Assembly: GCA_041674745.1 (NCBI GenBank) | Contig: JBAYVD010000002.1 | Location: 292,406 to 356,405, forward strand | Direction of reading: 5' to 3' | DNA: 64,000 nucleotides | Origin: UBA2040 sp041674745 | GTDB taxonomy: Bacteria > Bacteroidota > Bacteroidia > Flavobacteriales_D > Crocinitomicaceae | In this document: piece after piece, positions 32,391-40,947 of the stretch | How the letters are laid out: each line of letters opens with the position of its first letter | Numbering within the stretch: position 1 is the stretch's first letter | Program-made: the position numbers and the translations under genes | Notes under the pieces: model-generated | The model's input: only the letters and a program-made list of their open reading frames with translations | The model's database searches: none | What the model was told of the DNA's origin: nothing

Positions 32391-34454
32391 ATGAAAAATA
32401 AATCAATTCCATTAATTATCCTGAGTGGCGCCATTCTATGGGCATGTGGAACAAAAAAGAATACGGACACTGAAGTTTCAACGAAGAAAGTGGACAACAA
32501 TCCTTTTGAAACAATTGATGTAGCCAATATGGATAAAACCGTATCACCAAAAGAAGATTTTTTCCTTTTTGCCGATGGCACGTGGTGCAAAAATAATCCT
32601 GTTCCCAACAGTGAATCTCGATGGGGAAGCTTCAATGAATTGGACAAAGCCAATAAAATAAAATTGACTGAAATTTTGGAAAACGCAGCCAACAATCCAA
32701 GTCCTTTGGGCTCTCAAAACCAAATCATTGGCGATTATTACAAATCGTTTACCGATATGTACAATCGGAATGAAGCAGGTATTCAACCGATTCAGCTGGA
32801 ATTAGGGCTAATCAATAAAATGTCCTCTAAAATTGATTTGCCAACGGTTTTAGCGGAATTGCACAAATCTGGAATCAATGCATTTTTCTATTTTGGCGTT
32901 GGTCAAGACATGAAACACATTGATAAAAATGTGGCCAATCTATACCAAGGTGGTATTGGACTTCCGAATAGAGATTATTATGACAAAGAAAGCAAACAAG
33001 AAATATTGTCTCAATACGAAGGGCTAATCATGAATTTGCTTGAAATGGGCAATATTCGTACAACAGACATTTACAAAGAAACCCAAACTATTTTGAATGT
33101 CGAAAAAAGACTTGCTAAAGCCATGTTGACACCTTCTGAATTGAGAAATCCAGAAAAAACGTACAACAAAATGGGCATGAACGAAACCAAGACGCTATTT
33201 GGAAATTTTGATTTTAAAAAATACCTCTTAGGAACAGGAATTGAATCCTTTGACTCACTCGTTATTGGACAACCTGCATTCATTTCGTCAGTAGCCAAAG
33301 CCTACGATGAATTGAGCCTGCCAGAAATGAAAGCCTATCTGAATTGGTGTGTTATCAATCATTACGCAGGTCATTTGGATGAAAACTTTGTTCGTCGCAA
33401 TTTCGACTTTTACGGAAGTATCCTAAAAGGTCAAAAAGAAATGAAACCGATCAACGAACGGGCTATTGACGAAATTACAGGAATCAATATTGGTGAATTA
33501 TTGGGCAAGGCGTTTGTAGAAAAATACTATTCAGCAAATGCCCAAAAAAGGGTGAATGAAATGGTCGACAACCTATTGGTGGTTTTTGGCGATCGCATTC
33601 AAAATCTATCCTGGATGACACCTGACACGAAGAGAGAAGCTTTAACCAAATTGAATTCCATTGGTCGAAAATTAGGATTCCCAAGCAAATGGGAAAATTA
33701 CAAAAGTATCGGTGTTTACAAAGATAGTTATATTGACAATGTGCGGAAAGTAGCCCTTTTTGCACACAACAAAAATATGGCTGAATTGAACAAACCAGTG
33801 GACAAAGAAGAATGGGGAATGCCGGCTCATATGGTGAATGCTTATTACCACCCACTGTTGAATGAAATCGCTTTCCCTGCAGGAATTATGCAGCCTCCTT
33901 TTTTCAGTGAAACGTACGAAGATGCCGTTAATTACGGACGAATTGGGATGGTGATCGGTCATGAGTTTACACATGGATTTGATGACATGGGCGCTAAATT
34001 TGCAGCGGATGGCTCTTTCACCAATTGGTGGACGGAACAAGATTTGAAATCTTTCGAAGAAAAAACCGCCATTTTGGGTGAAACTTTCTCGAACTTCTGT
34101 CCTACCGAAAAACAATGTGTCAATCCTGAATTGACCATGGGCGAAAACATTGCGGATTTAGGTGGATTAACATTGGCATATCACGCTTACACCAAAACGA
34201 AAGAATTCCAATCCAATATCTCAAGAGAAGGATATACACCAGCTCAACGATTCTTTATTGCGTATGCCCAGTTGTGGAAAATCAATTATACGGAAGCTGA
34301 AATGCAAAATCGATTGGCAAATGACCCTCATTCTCCAGGAATGTATCGTGTGAATGGTCCATTGAAAAATTGTCCTGAATTCTTTGAAGCCTTTGAAGTA
34401 AAAGAAGGTGACAAAATGAGAAATCCCGCGAGCAAGGTGGCGATTATCTGGTAA
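32391..34454 (+). CDS. M13-family (neprilysin/PepO-like) metallopeptidase lipoprotein
   Basis: 687 residues. The signal has a lipobox (ILWAC), so it is probably anchored as a lipoprotein. M13 peptidases cut peptides up to a few kDa. The zinc site is complete: H524-E-F-T-H528 and the third ligand E585 in GENIADLGGL; NAYYHPLLNEIAFPAGI is the substrate-binding NAxY-type motif. The N-terminal region (about 45-320) is the usual helical cap. It starts 13 bases after the ElaA-like gene, perhaps co-transcribed. A terminator follows. Confidence 0.96.
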   Translation: MKNKSIPLIILSGAILWACGTKKNTDTEVSTKKVDNNPFETIDVANMDKTVSPKEDFFLFADGTWCKNNPVPNSESRWGSFNELDKANKIKLTEILENAANNPSPLGSQNQIIGDYYKSFTDMYNRNEAGIQPIQLELGLINKMSSKIDLPTVLAELHKSGINAFFYFGVGQDMKHIDKNVANLYQGGIGLPNRDYYDKESKQEILSQYEGLIMNLLEMGNIRTTDIYKETQTILNVEKRLAKAMLTPSELRNPEKTYNKMGMNETKTLFGNFDFKKYLLGTGIESFDSLVIGQPAFISSVAKAYDELSLPEMKAYLNWCVINHYAGHLDENFVRRNFDFYGSILKGQKEMKPINERAIDEITGINIGELLGKAFVEKYYSANAQKRVNEMVDNLLVVFGDRIQNLSWMTPDTKREALTKLNSIGRKLGFPSKWENYKSIGVYKDSYIDNVRKVALFAHNKNMAELNKPVDKEEWGMPAHMVNAYYHPLLNEIAFPAGIMQPPFFSETYEDAVNYGRIGMVIGHEFTHGFDDMGAKFAADGSFTNWWTEQDLKSFEEKTAILGETFSNFCPTEKQCVNPELTMGENIADLGGLTLAYHAYTKTKEFQSNISREGYTPAQRFFIAYAQLWKINYTEAEMQNRLANDPHSPGMYRVNGPLKNCPEFFEAFEVKEGDKMRNPASKVAIIW

Positions 34455-34474
34455 AAAACAACTTTTTAATCCAT

Positions 34475-34507
34475 AAAAAAAGTCCGATGTGAGTCGGACT
34501 TTTTTGT
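34475..34507. terminator. Bidirectional terminator after the M13 gene
   Basis: AAAAAGTCCGA / TCGGACTTTTT with a 6-base loop and T-runs on both strands. On the minus strand it directly follows the stop codon of the small gene at 34509-34655. Confidence 0.88.
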
Positions 34508-34508
34508 T

Positions 34509-34655
34509 TTAATTCAGTTGGAAAAGCAACTTTTCTTTTCCTATTTTCTTTCCTTCGACAGCTTTGCTATAATTAATGATAAATTTCAAAGCTTCAATTG
34601 TCGGACCGATTTTTGACTCCTCGGCTGGAGCAATTTTAGGGTATTTTTTCAACAT
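34509..34655 (-). CDS. Small conserved-looking protein of 48 residues
   Basis: A short minus-strand gene: MLKKYPKIAPAEESKIGPTI, then EALKFIINYSKAVEGKK and a tail ending LLFQLN. It resembles ~50-residue Bacteroidota hypothetical proteins that share a (T/P)-I-x-x-L-x-F-I-x-N-Y-S-K-A helix (from memory, not checked). Its stop is 1 base from a perfect terminator whose T-run is on this strand, which supports a real gene. No signal or membrane segment. Function unknown. The flanks 34455-34508 and 34656-34754 hold nothing else. Confidence 0.55.
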   Translation of the reverse strand: MLKKYPKIAPAEESKIGPTIEALKFIINYSKAVEGKKIGKEKLLFQLN

Positions 34656-34754
34656 AGGCTCATTTAACTGGTTATAATAAAACTAAAACGAGCAGATTTT
34701 AATTTTATTTTATACTCAGAAAAAAAAAGGATATAACTGACTGAAATGTACCTT

Positions 34755-36830
34755 TTAATACCCGCCAAAAAATCGACGAAGTGTCCATTCTGACGTCAAG
34801 GCAATGAGTAAAAGAATGAACAATACTTTCCAATCAATCAGATCGGTAAAGGTAGATTCGGCATAGGAAATCGTAACCAAATCATCCCGTTTGTTCAGCG
34901 CTTCTAAAAGTTGATCAACTTGTTTCAATTGGTAAAACTGCCCATTAGTCTGGGCCGCCATCTGCCGCAATACTTGGTGATTGGCTTGGTTGTCCAAATC
35001 TTCGATCACAATATCTTCTACAATGAAGGTTCCTGATTTCAAAAACGATTTTCCGTTGAATTTGGTGCTGGCTTTCCAGTCGTATTTCCCGGGTTGCAAA
35101 CGTCCACAATTCAATCGATAACTGTTTCCACTGTGTCCAAATTCGTATTTGTTGACTTTTCCCGTTTCTGTTTTTAACTCAAAATGGACCATTGGCGTGG
35201 TGATAAGTTCCATGGCTTCGTTGTACAACTCAGCTTTCACAACAAATTCCTCTGATTTAGAGATTCTTCGCGGCAAAGTTACAATGAAAGGCGAAGAATT
35301 TTGTCGAACTACCAAGTATTGTGTGACTTTTTGGATGAAATCATTGAAGTAATCAAACGAACCATTTCTGGAATAATCGTTGATCTTCCAACGCCAAATT
35401 CCCTCACCATACAACACGCCATATTTGGTGCCATTTTGTTTCCCAAAAAAGAACAAAGGATCTTTTTTCTGGATATTTCCCAAGCGCTGATAAAGCAAAA
35501 CATCGATTCCCGCTGGCCAATAAACATTGCCATAACGCGTTTTCAATGGAGGAAGATAGTCGAAGAATTTCTTCAAATCATCTGAAATTTCAAACGGCAC
35601 AAATCCTGCATTGAACTTGGCTTCCATATCGTCGCTTTGATTGCCATTCGGTACTTTCAAACCCAATCCTAAACGACTGATTTCAGCACTTGCGCTGGAG
35701 GTGCCAAGGATGTACAAGGTTGGGATTTTCTTCGCTTTCAAAATATCCAAAACAGTTGGATCCGTTTGCCAGCCTGGTTCGTGCCAAATCACCAAATCGA
35801 TGTCTTTTGTATTTTTGTCCCAATCTTTGGTCAAAACAGATTCTACCGTTAAATTTTCATCTTGCTCAATCACCGAGCGCAAGGCAGCAATATCCGGATG
35901 CGGTGCTCCTGCGAGTAGCAATACCTTGCTGCGCGCATCCAAAATTTCAATGTAGAAATCCCGAGCATTATTTTTCACATTGTATTCACCATCTACGACT
36001 TTGATTTGAGCGGTATAGCGTTGCACACCAATTTGATCCGCAGGCAAAGTGAAATTCACTTGCTTGAAGGAAAAATTAGGATCCAAATAATTGATATTTT
36101 GACTACTCAGCACTTTTCCGTTTTTCAAAATCGAAACAGTAGCAGATCGAACGCCCATTTTAACAGCTTCCACTTCAATTTCCACTGGGAAATCATTCTT
36201 TAAAAAAGCAAAATCATTGGAATTAACCGCCTTGATGTATTGGTCCTTTTTCGGAATGGTATCACCTACTCCAACGGTAAAAAAAGGTGTGAGATTGAAC
36301 TTTTCCGTGACATAAATCGGATTGATGCCCTTGTTGTAGTTTCCATCAGAGAGCAAAACGACCGCACCAACATTTCGGTTGTAAAAATCGGCATGAATGC
36401 GCTCCAACACGGATGATAAATTGGTTTCATCACCATTAAATTGGAGTATTTTAGCGGAATCTTGCTTTAGATTCTGAGCATAATAATCAAATTTTTCGCC
36501 TAGTTTCTCTTGCAAATCGGTTTGAAAACGAGCTAATTTCGTTTTTACTTCCGCTGAATCTTTGTAATTCAAAACAGAACTTGAATTGTCAATGACGGTT
36601 ATGATGATTGGTTTTTCATCGCGGTAACTTTTGTATTCAAACAAAACTCCGAGCAACAATAATCCGAGAAGAATGAAACTTAGCGTTCGCAAACTAATCA
36701 GTAAACTCCGTTGAAATTTGGTCAATTCAGTTACCCACCCCTTTCTTTTGTAGAGCGAGATAGATAAAACGATGGCCAGTGCTGACCAAGGAAAAATCCA
36801 CCAAAGTGATATGTCTGAGATCCAGTTCAT
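34755..36830 (-). CDS. Membrane-anchored vWA-type protein
   Basis: 691 residues. Two N-terminal membrane helices (WWIFPWSALAIVLSISLY; LRTLSFILLGLLLLGVLF) are followed by a vWA-like domain (ITVIDNSSSVLNY, a DxSxS MIDAS motif, and AVVLLSDGNYNKG), a beta-sandwich region, a glutamine-amidotransferase-like fold (SKVLLLAGAPHPDIAALRSVIEQ ... DLVIWHEPGWQ) and a final helix (LIDWKVLFILLLIALTSEW). This is a known Bacteroidota domain order of unknown function, related to BatA-type proteins in layout. The vWA part could bind a partner protein through a metal ion. Single gene. Confidence 0.85.
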   Translation of the reverse strand: MNWISDISLWWIFPWSALAIVLSISLYKRKGWVTELTKFQRSLLISLRTLSFILLGLLLLGVLFEYKSYRDEKPIIITVIDNSSSVLNYKDSAEVKTKLARFQTDLQEKLGEKFDYYAQNLKQDSAKILQFNGDETNLSSVLERIHADFYNRNVGAVVLLSDGNYNKGINPIYVTEKFNLTPFFTVGVGDTIPKKDQYIKAVNSNDFAFLKNDFPVEIEVEAVKMGVRSATVSILKNGKVLSSQNINYLDPNFSFKQVNFTLPADQIGVQRYTAQIKVVDGEYNVKNNARDFYIEILDARSKVLLLAGAPHPDIAALRSVIEQDENLTVESVLTKDWDKNTKDIDLVIWHEPGWQTDPTVLDILKAKKIPTLYILGTSSASAEISRLGLGLKVPNGNQSDDMEAKFNAGFVPFEISDDLKKFFDYLPPLKTRYGNVYWPAGIDVLLYQRLGNIQKKDPLFFFGKQNGTKYGVLYGEGIWRWKINDYSRNGSFDYFNDFIQKVTQYLVVRQNSSPFIVTLPRRISKSEEFVVKAELYNEAMELITTPMVHFELKTETGKVNKYEFGHSGNSYRLNCGRLQPGKYDWKASTKFNGKSFLKSGTFIVEDIVIEDLDNQANHQVLRQMAAQTNGQFYQLKQVDQLLEALNKRDDLVTISYAESTFTDLIDWKVLFILLLIALTSEWTLRRFFGGY

Positions 36831-36906
36831 TTTTTCGGTTTACGAAAGTAACAAACTAAATGGTCTAATCACTTGGTGGATTTTCAAAAAAATGGTTAAA
36901 GCGAAC

Positions 36907-37851
36907 TTATTTTTTCTCTTTGTAATTCTGAATGCTAAACGCCATACCCAAACCGAAAATGGATTTGAATTGTGTTCTAGGACCTACATTTCCATCTCTA
37001 TCCGTGATTTTAATGTCATCGTCGTAAATTAAATTCCATTGCAAAGAGGTTGACAGCCAACTATTTACTTTAAAAGAAAACAAGGTTTCCGCGTTGACAT
37101 CCATATTTTGTGGATTGTGCAAATAGTTGCTAAACAATTGAAGTGCTGATTTGAAATCGATATTTTTTGCCAAATTCTTTTTCCATTTCATCTGCACATA
37201 CGCTCCGAATTCACCTCGGAATTGTTTTCCGGCAGTAATGACATTACCCAAACCATCTAGCGTGGCAGCATCTACCCCAAAAGCACCATTGTCCGCCAAT
37301 CGTTGGTCACGAACAAAAGTCATTTTTGCTGCCAAAGGCGAGACAAACAAATTGAAATTATCGTTTGGTGTGTAATCAATACCCAAGGCAAGTGTGGCAT
37401 AGCCAGGCGCCATAAAGCGAGAAACAGCTATTGAATCATTTGGGTAGGCAAAACCGTCTAGCATTTGCGTTCTGAAATTTCCTAAAAACGACATATAATA
37501 ATGTTTTTTCAAACGATAACCCGCATTGGTATTGAATTCGATACGGTCATCGGTTTTTTGAAATCGCTTACTTCCATCGTTGATTTTACCAATATAATTT
37601 ACCGCTCCCAAAGCCAAATGAGCATCATTGTCCCATTTAAAAGTTCCTTTTGCATAATTTCCTGTCGCGTCCACAAAACCAAGCAATGCCACATTAGATC
37701 GTCCACCTGCATTCCAATTCACAAAAGAAGTCTGGCTTCCATTGATGCCATAAATTGCTTTTAATTTCCAATTTTTAGGCAAAGTATCAGCCGTTTGCGC
37801 ACTCAAAGTAGTAGTTGCCAACAAAAGCGCCAGCAATAAAGTTGTTCTCAT
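36907..37851 (-). CDS. DUF3078 family outer-membrane-like protein
   Basis: 314 residues from MRTTLLLALLLATTTLSAQ (signal peptide); an ATG 2 codons upstream (37857) is possible. The mature protein opens WKLKAIYGINGSQTSFVNWNAGGRSNVAL, the hallmark of DUF3078, and continues with alternating beta-strands (YYMSFLGNFRTQMLDGF, YATLALGIDYTPNDNFNLFVSPLAAKMTFV) ending in F-type strands, as in an outer-membrane beta-barrel. Role unknown; conserved across Bacteroidota. A TACTTTTA box (one mismatch) sits about 23 bases upstream. Confidence 0.88.
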   Translation of the reverse strand: MRTTLLLALLLATTTLSAQTADTLPKNWKLKAIYGINGSQTSFVNWNAGGRSNVALLGFVDATGNYAKGTFKWDNDAHLALGAVNYIGKINDGSKRFQKTDDRIEFNTNAGYRLKKHYYMSFLGNFRTQMLDGFAYPNDSIAVSRFMAPGYATLALGIDYTPNDNFNLFVSPLAAKMTFVRDQRLADNGAFGVDAATLDGLGNVITAGKQFRGEFGAYVQMKWKKNLAKNIDFKSALQLFSNYLHNPQNMDVNAETLFSFKVNSWLSTSLQWNLIYDDDIKITDRDGNVGPRTQFKSIFGLGMAFSIQNYKEKK

Positions 37852-37980
37852 AAGCATTTGTTAAATTAAGTTATAAAAGTAATAATTCTATAAAAAACAG
37901 TCTCTAATCTAGTCAGGTTTAACAATTTATTAATTGTACAATCTCCTGACCCGTTGCCAATTTTGAACGGCTTTATTTTG

Positions 37981-37988
37981 TACTTTTG
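37981..37988 (+). promoter_or_regulatory. -7 box of the thiolase gene
   Basis: TACTTTTG (then CAG) matches TAnnTTTG, 20 bases before the ATG at 38009. TTTG at 37962 is too close (15 bases) for an ideal -33 element. Confidence 0.5.
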
Positions 37989-38008
37989 CAGTCTAAAAAA
38001 TTTATCAA

Positions 38009-39187
38009 ATGAACAAAGAAGTTTATATCATTTCTGCCGTGAGAACGCCAATTGGTGCTTTCATGGGTGGACTTTCTACAGTTCCAGCTACGGCACTTGG
38101 ATCAATAGCAATTAAGGGTGCATTGGACAAGGGAAATGTAAAGGCAGAGTTAGTAAACGAAGTTTTCATGGGAAATGTGTTGCAAGCAGGGGTTGGTCAA
38201 GCTCCGGCTCGTCAAGCAGCTCTTGGAGCTGGTTTGGGTGAAAATGTTCCTTGTACAACTGTGAACAAAGTATGTGCATCCGGTATGAAATCGGTGATGT
38301 TAGCGGCACAATCCATCATCGCTGGAGACAACGAAATTGTTGTAGCAGGTGGTATGGAAAATATGTCAATGACGCCGCATTATTTGGACGGAAGAAACGG
38401 AACAAAATTCGGTAACATTACGATGTTGGACGGCATCACCAAAGATGGTTTGTTGGATGTTTACAACAAAGTCCCAATGGGTACTTGTGCTGAGAAATGT
38501 GCAGCTGAATACAACATTACGCGTGAAGACCAAGATAATTTCGCCATTGATTCGTATAAAAAAGCCGCTGCCGCTTGGGAAGCTGGTAAATTCAACGATG
38601 AGGTGGTTCCTGTAGCGGTTCCTCAAAGAAAAGGCGACCCAATCATGGTGTCACAAGACGAAGAATACAAAAATGTATTTTTGGATAAAATCCCAGGTTT
38701 GCGTCCCGCTTTTCAAGCGGATGGTACCATTACAGCAGCGAATGCTTCTACCTTAAATGACGGAGCTTCTGCCTTGATTTTGGCTTCCAAAGAGGCAGTT
38801 GACAAATACGGATTGAAACCAATCGCTAAAATCGTTAGTTACGCCGATGCAGCACAAGCACCAGAGTGGTTTACGACTTCGCCTTCTAAAGCCATTCCTA
38901 TCGCTTTGGGAAAAGCAGGTTTGACAGCTGGTGATATTGACTTATGGGAATTAAACGAAGCGTTTGCTGTCGTTGGAATTGCTAATACGCAATTGTTGGG
39001 TATTGATGCTGCTAAAGTGGACGTAAACGGTGGTGCAGTTGCTTTGGGTCATCCACTTGGAAACTCAGGTTCACGTATCTTGGTTACTTTGATCCACGTA
39101 TTAAAACAAAACAACGCGAAACTAGGTGGAGCTGCAATTTGCAACGGTGGCGGTGGCGCTTCTGCTGTGATTTTGGAAAATATCTAA
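38009..39187 (+). CDS. Acetyl-CoA C-acyltransferase (thiolase)
   Basis: 392 residues. It joins or splits acyl-CoA units (beta-oxidation or acetoacetyl-CoA formation). The nucleophile Cys lies in NKVCASGMKSVMLA; GGMENMSMTPHYL, LWELNEAFAVVG and the C-terminal GGAVALGHPLGNSGSRI and CNGGGGASAV carry the catalytic His and second Cys. Length fits degradative or biosynthetic thiolases; the GMENMS..PHYL region is of the type in acetyl-CoA acetyltransferases. No other beta-oxidation gene is adjacent. A terminator follows. Confidence 0.95.
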   Translation: MNKEVYIISAVRTPIGAFMGGLSTVPATALGSIAIKGALDKGNVKAELVNEVFMGNVLQAGVGQAPARQAALGAGLGENVPCTTVNKVCASGMKSVMLAAQSIIAGDNEIVVAGGMENMSMTPHYLDGRNGTKFGNITMLDGITKDGLLDVYNKVPMGTCAEKCAAEYNITREDQDNFAIDSYKKAAAAWEAGKFNDEVVPVAVPQRKGDPIMVSQDEEYKNVFLDKIPGLRPAFQADGTITAANASTLNDGASALILASKEAVDKYGLKPIAKIVSYADAAQAPEWFTTSPSKAIPIALGKAGLTAGDIDLWELNEAFAVVGIANTQLLGIDAAKVDVNGGAVALGHPLGNSGSRILVTLIHVLKQNNAKLGGAAICNGGGGASAVILENI

Positions 39188-39206
39188 AATTCGTTTTTAT
39201 AAAATT

Positions 39207-39245
39207 GAAAAGTCCTGCTTCTACAGAGAAGTGGGACTTTTTTTT
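39207..39245 (+). terminator. Terminator after the thiolase gene
   Basis: AAGTCCTGCTTCT / AGAAGTGGGACTT (two G-T pairs) with an ACAG loop and a T-run of eight. Confidence 0.8.
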
Positions 39246-39313
39246 GTGGAATAAGTTGATTCCTTTCGTACTTTTACCTCATCCAAAACAGAACCCTACT
39301 TCGATAACAAACG

Positions 39314-40585
39314 ATGACGAAAAAAGATCCCTATGCAGCTTTACGGTTCAAGGAATTCAATATTTTTCTAATTGCCCGTTTTGCCTTGGTTTTTGCTTGG
39401 TCCATGCAGTTTATTGTGATTGAATGGCAAGTCTACAGCCTCACAAAAAATCCACTTACTCTGGGCATTATCGGTTTGATGGAGGTAGTTCCAGCGATTT
39501 CCATGGCGCTGTTTGCTGGACACATCGTCGATCAAAAGGAAAAGCGAAATTTGTTGTTGAAATGCATCGTTGCCTTTTTCTTTTTGAGTTTGGGGTTGTT
39601 TTTACTGACCGTTCCTTCGATTGCCGCTACCCTATCCACCAACTGGATTTTGGCTGGAATTTATATCTTGGTTTTCATTGGCGGTATTGTGCGTTCTTTT
39701 ATCGGCCCAACGATTTTTTCACTGATCGCACAGTTGGTGCCCAAAAAAGCGTATCCCAATGCCGCGACGTGGAGCAGTTCTGTTTGGCAAGCGGCATCCG
39801 TTTTGGGACCAGCCGTTGCAGGATTGAGTATCCATTTAATTGGTGTACATGGTTCTATGTCACTCATTTTAGTATTTGCCGTTTTGGCTTTTGTCAGTTT
39901 GCTGAAAATTGAGAAAAAACCCATTTTAAATCAGAAAATTGGGGAACCAATCTTACAAAGTTTAAAAGAAGGATTGCATTTTGTGTTCAATTCCAAAGCC
40001 ATATTTGGTGCGATAACCCTAGACATGGTAGCGGTATTGTTTGGTGGGGCCGTTGCTTTGTTGCCAATTTTCGCTCAAGACATTCTCAAAGTGGGTCCGC
40101 AAGGATTTGGCGTGCTTAGAGCTGCTCCTGCCGTTGGCGCTTTGCTGACCGTTTTAATTACCGCCTACATTCCCATTGCAAAAAATGCAGGCATGAAATT
40201 ACTGATGGCTATTTTCGGATTTGGCTTGTGCATTATTGCCTTTGGTTTATCGAATATTTATTGGATATCGGTGGTCGCGTTGTTTTTCTCGGGCGTTACC
40301 GATGGAATTTCCGTTGTCATCCGTCAAACCATTCTTCAATTGAAAGCGCCCGATGAAATGCGTGGAAGAATTGCTTCGGTAAATTCTATGTTTGTTGGAT
40401 CTTCCAATGAATTGGGTGCCTTCGAAAGCGGACTCACGGCAAAATTAATGGGAACTGTAGCTGCTGTGGTTTTTGGTGGCAGCATGACGATTCTGACTGT
40501 TATCACCACAGGTATTGTTTCTCCATCCTTCCGAAAATTAGATCTCACAAAAGATATCCAAGATCATCATGAAAGCCTTGTTTAA
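39314..40585 (+). CDS. MFS transporter (EntS/MFS_3-like exporter)
   Basis: 423 residues with about 12 membrane helices. The N-terminus KDPYAALRFKEFNIFLIARF, GIIGLMEVVPAISMALFAGHIVDQKEKRNLL (the A-type MFS loop D-x-x-x-x-R) and the second-half APDEMRGRIASVN motif match the enterobactin-exporter-like group of the major facilitator superfamily. Substrate unknown; likely a drug or metabolite exporter. The small gene at 40595 follows after 9 bases. Confidence 0.92.
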   Translation: MTKKDPYAALRFKEFNIFLIARFALVFAWSMQFIVIEWQVYSLTKNPLTLGIIGLMEVVPAISMALFAGHIVDQKEKRNLLLKCIVAFFFLSLGLFLLTVPSIAATLSTNWILAGIYILVFIGGIVRSFIGPTIFSLIAQLVPKKAYPNAATWSSSVWQAASVLGPAVAGLSIHLIGVHGSMSLILVFAVLAFVSLLKIEKKPILNQKIGEPILQSLKEGLHFVFNSKAIFGAITLDMVAVLFGGAVALLPIFAQDILKVGPQGFGVLRAAPAVGALLTVLITAYIPIAKNAGMKLLMAIFGFGLCIIAFGLSNIYWISVVALFFSGVTDGISVVIRQTILQLKAPDEMRGRIASVNSMFVGSSNELGAFESGLTAKLMGTVAAVVFGGSMTILTVITTGIVSPSFRKLDLTKDIQDHHESLV

Positions 40586-40594
40586 AAATACTAA

Positions 40595-40828
40595 ATGACC
40601 AACTTCATAATTCTATCGGTAATTCTGATTTTAGACTTTCTCGCGGCCAGAAAGATTTTTCATTATCCGTTGATGGAGAAAAAATCCAAACGGGTTCATT
40701 ATTTTTTGATTTGGTTGCTTCCGATTGTATGGGCCTGCCTAATTTTGTTTTTTCCATTTGACCCTCCAAAAAGAGATGAAAATTTTAAAACAAATCATTT
40801 TTCGGACAGTGGATTCCCCATGCCTTAA
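40595..40828 (+). CDS. Small membrane protein, unknown
   Basis: 77 residues with two hydrophobic helices (NFIILSVILILDFLA and FLIWLLPIVWACLILFF) and a charged tail (DPPKRDENFKTNHFSD). It starts 9 bases after the MFS gene, so it is probably co-transcribed and might act with the transporter. No family recognised. Confidence 0.65.
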   Translation: MTNFIILSVILILDFLAARKIFHYPLMEKKSKRVHYFLIWLLPIVWACLILFFPFDPPKRDENFKTNHFSDSGFPMP

Positions 40829-40947
40829 GAAATCGCTCCATTTTAATCAAAGGTTGTATCGAGCTTTGCAATATTTCAGCTAGTTTTTTCAATTCAAGTT
40901 TGTACATAGATTTTTATTTGTACATTAAAACTCTAAAAACTAGCGCC

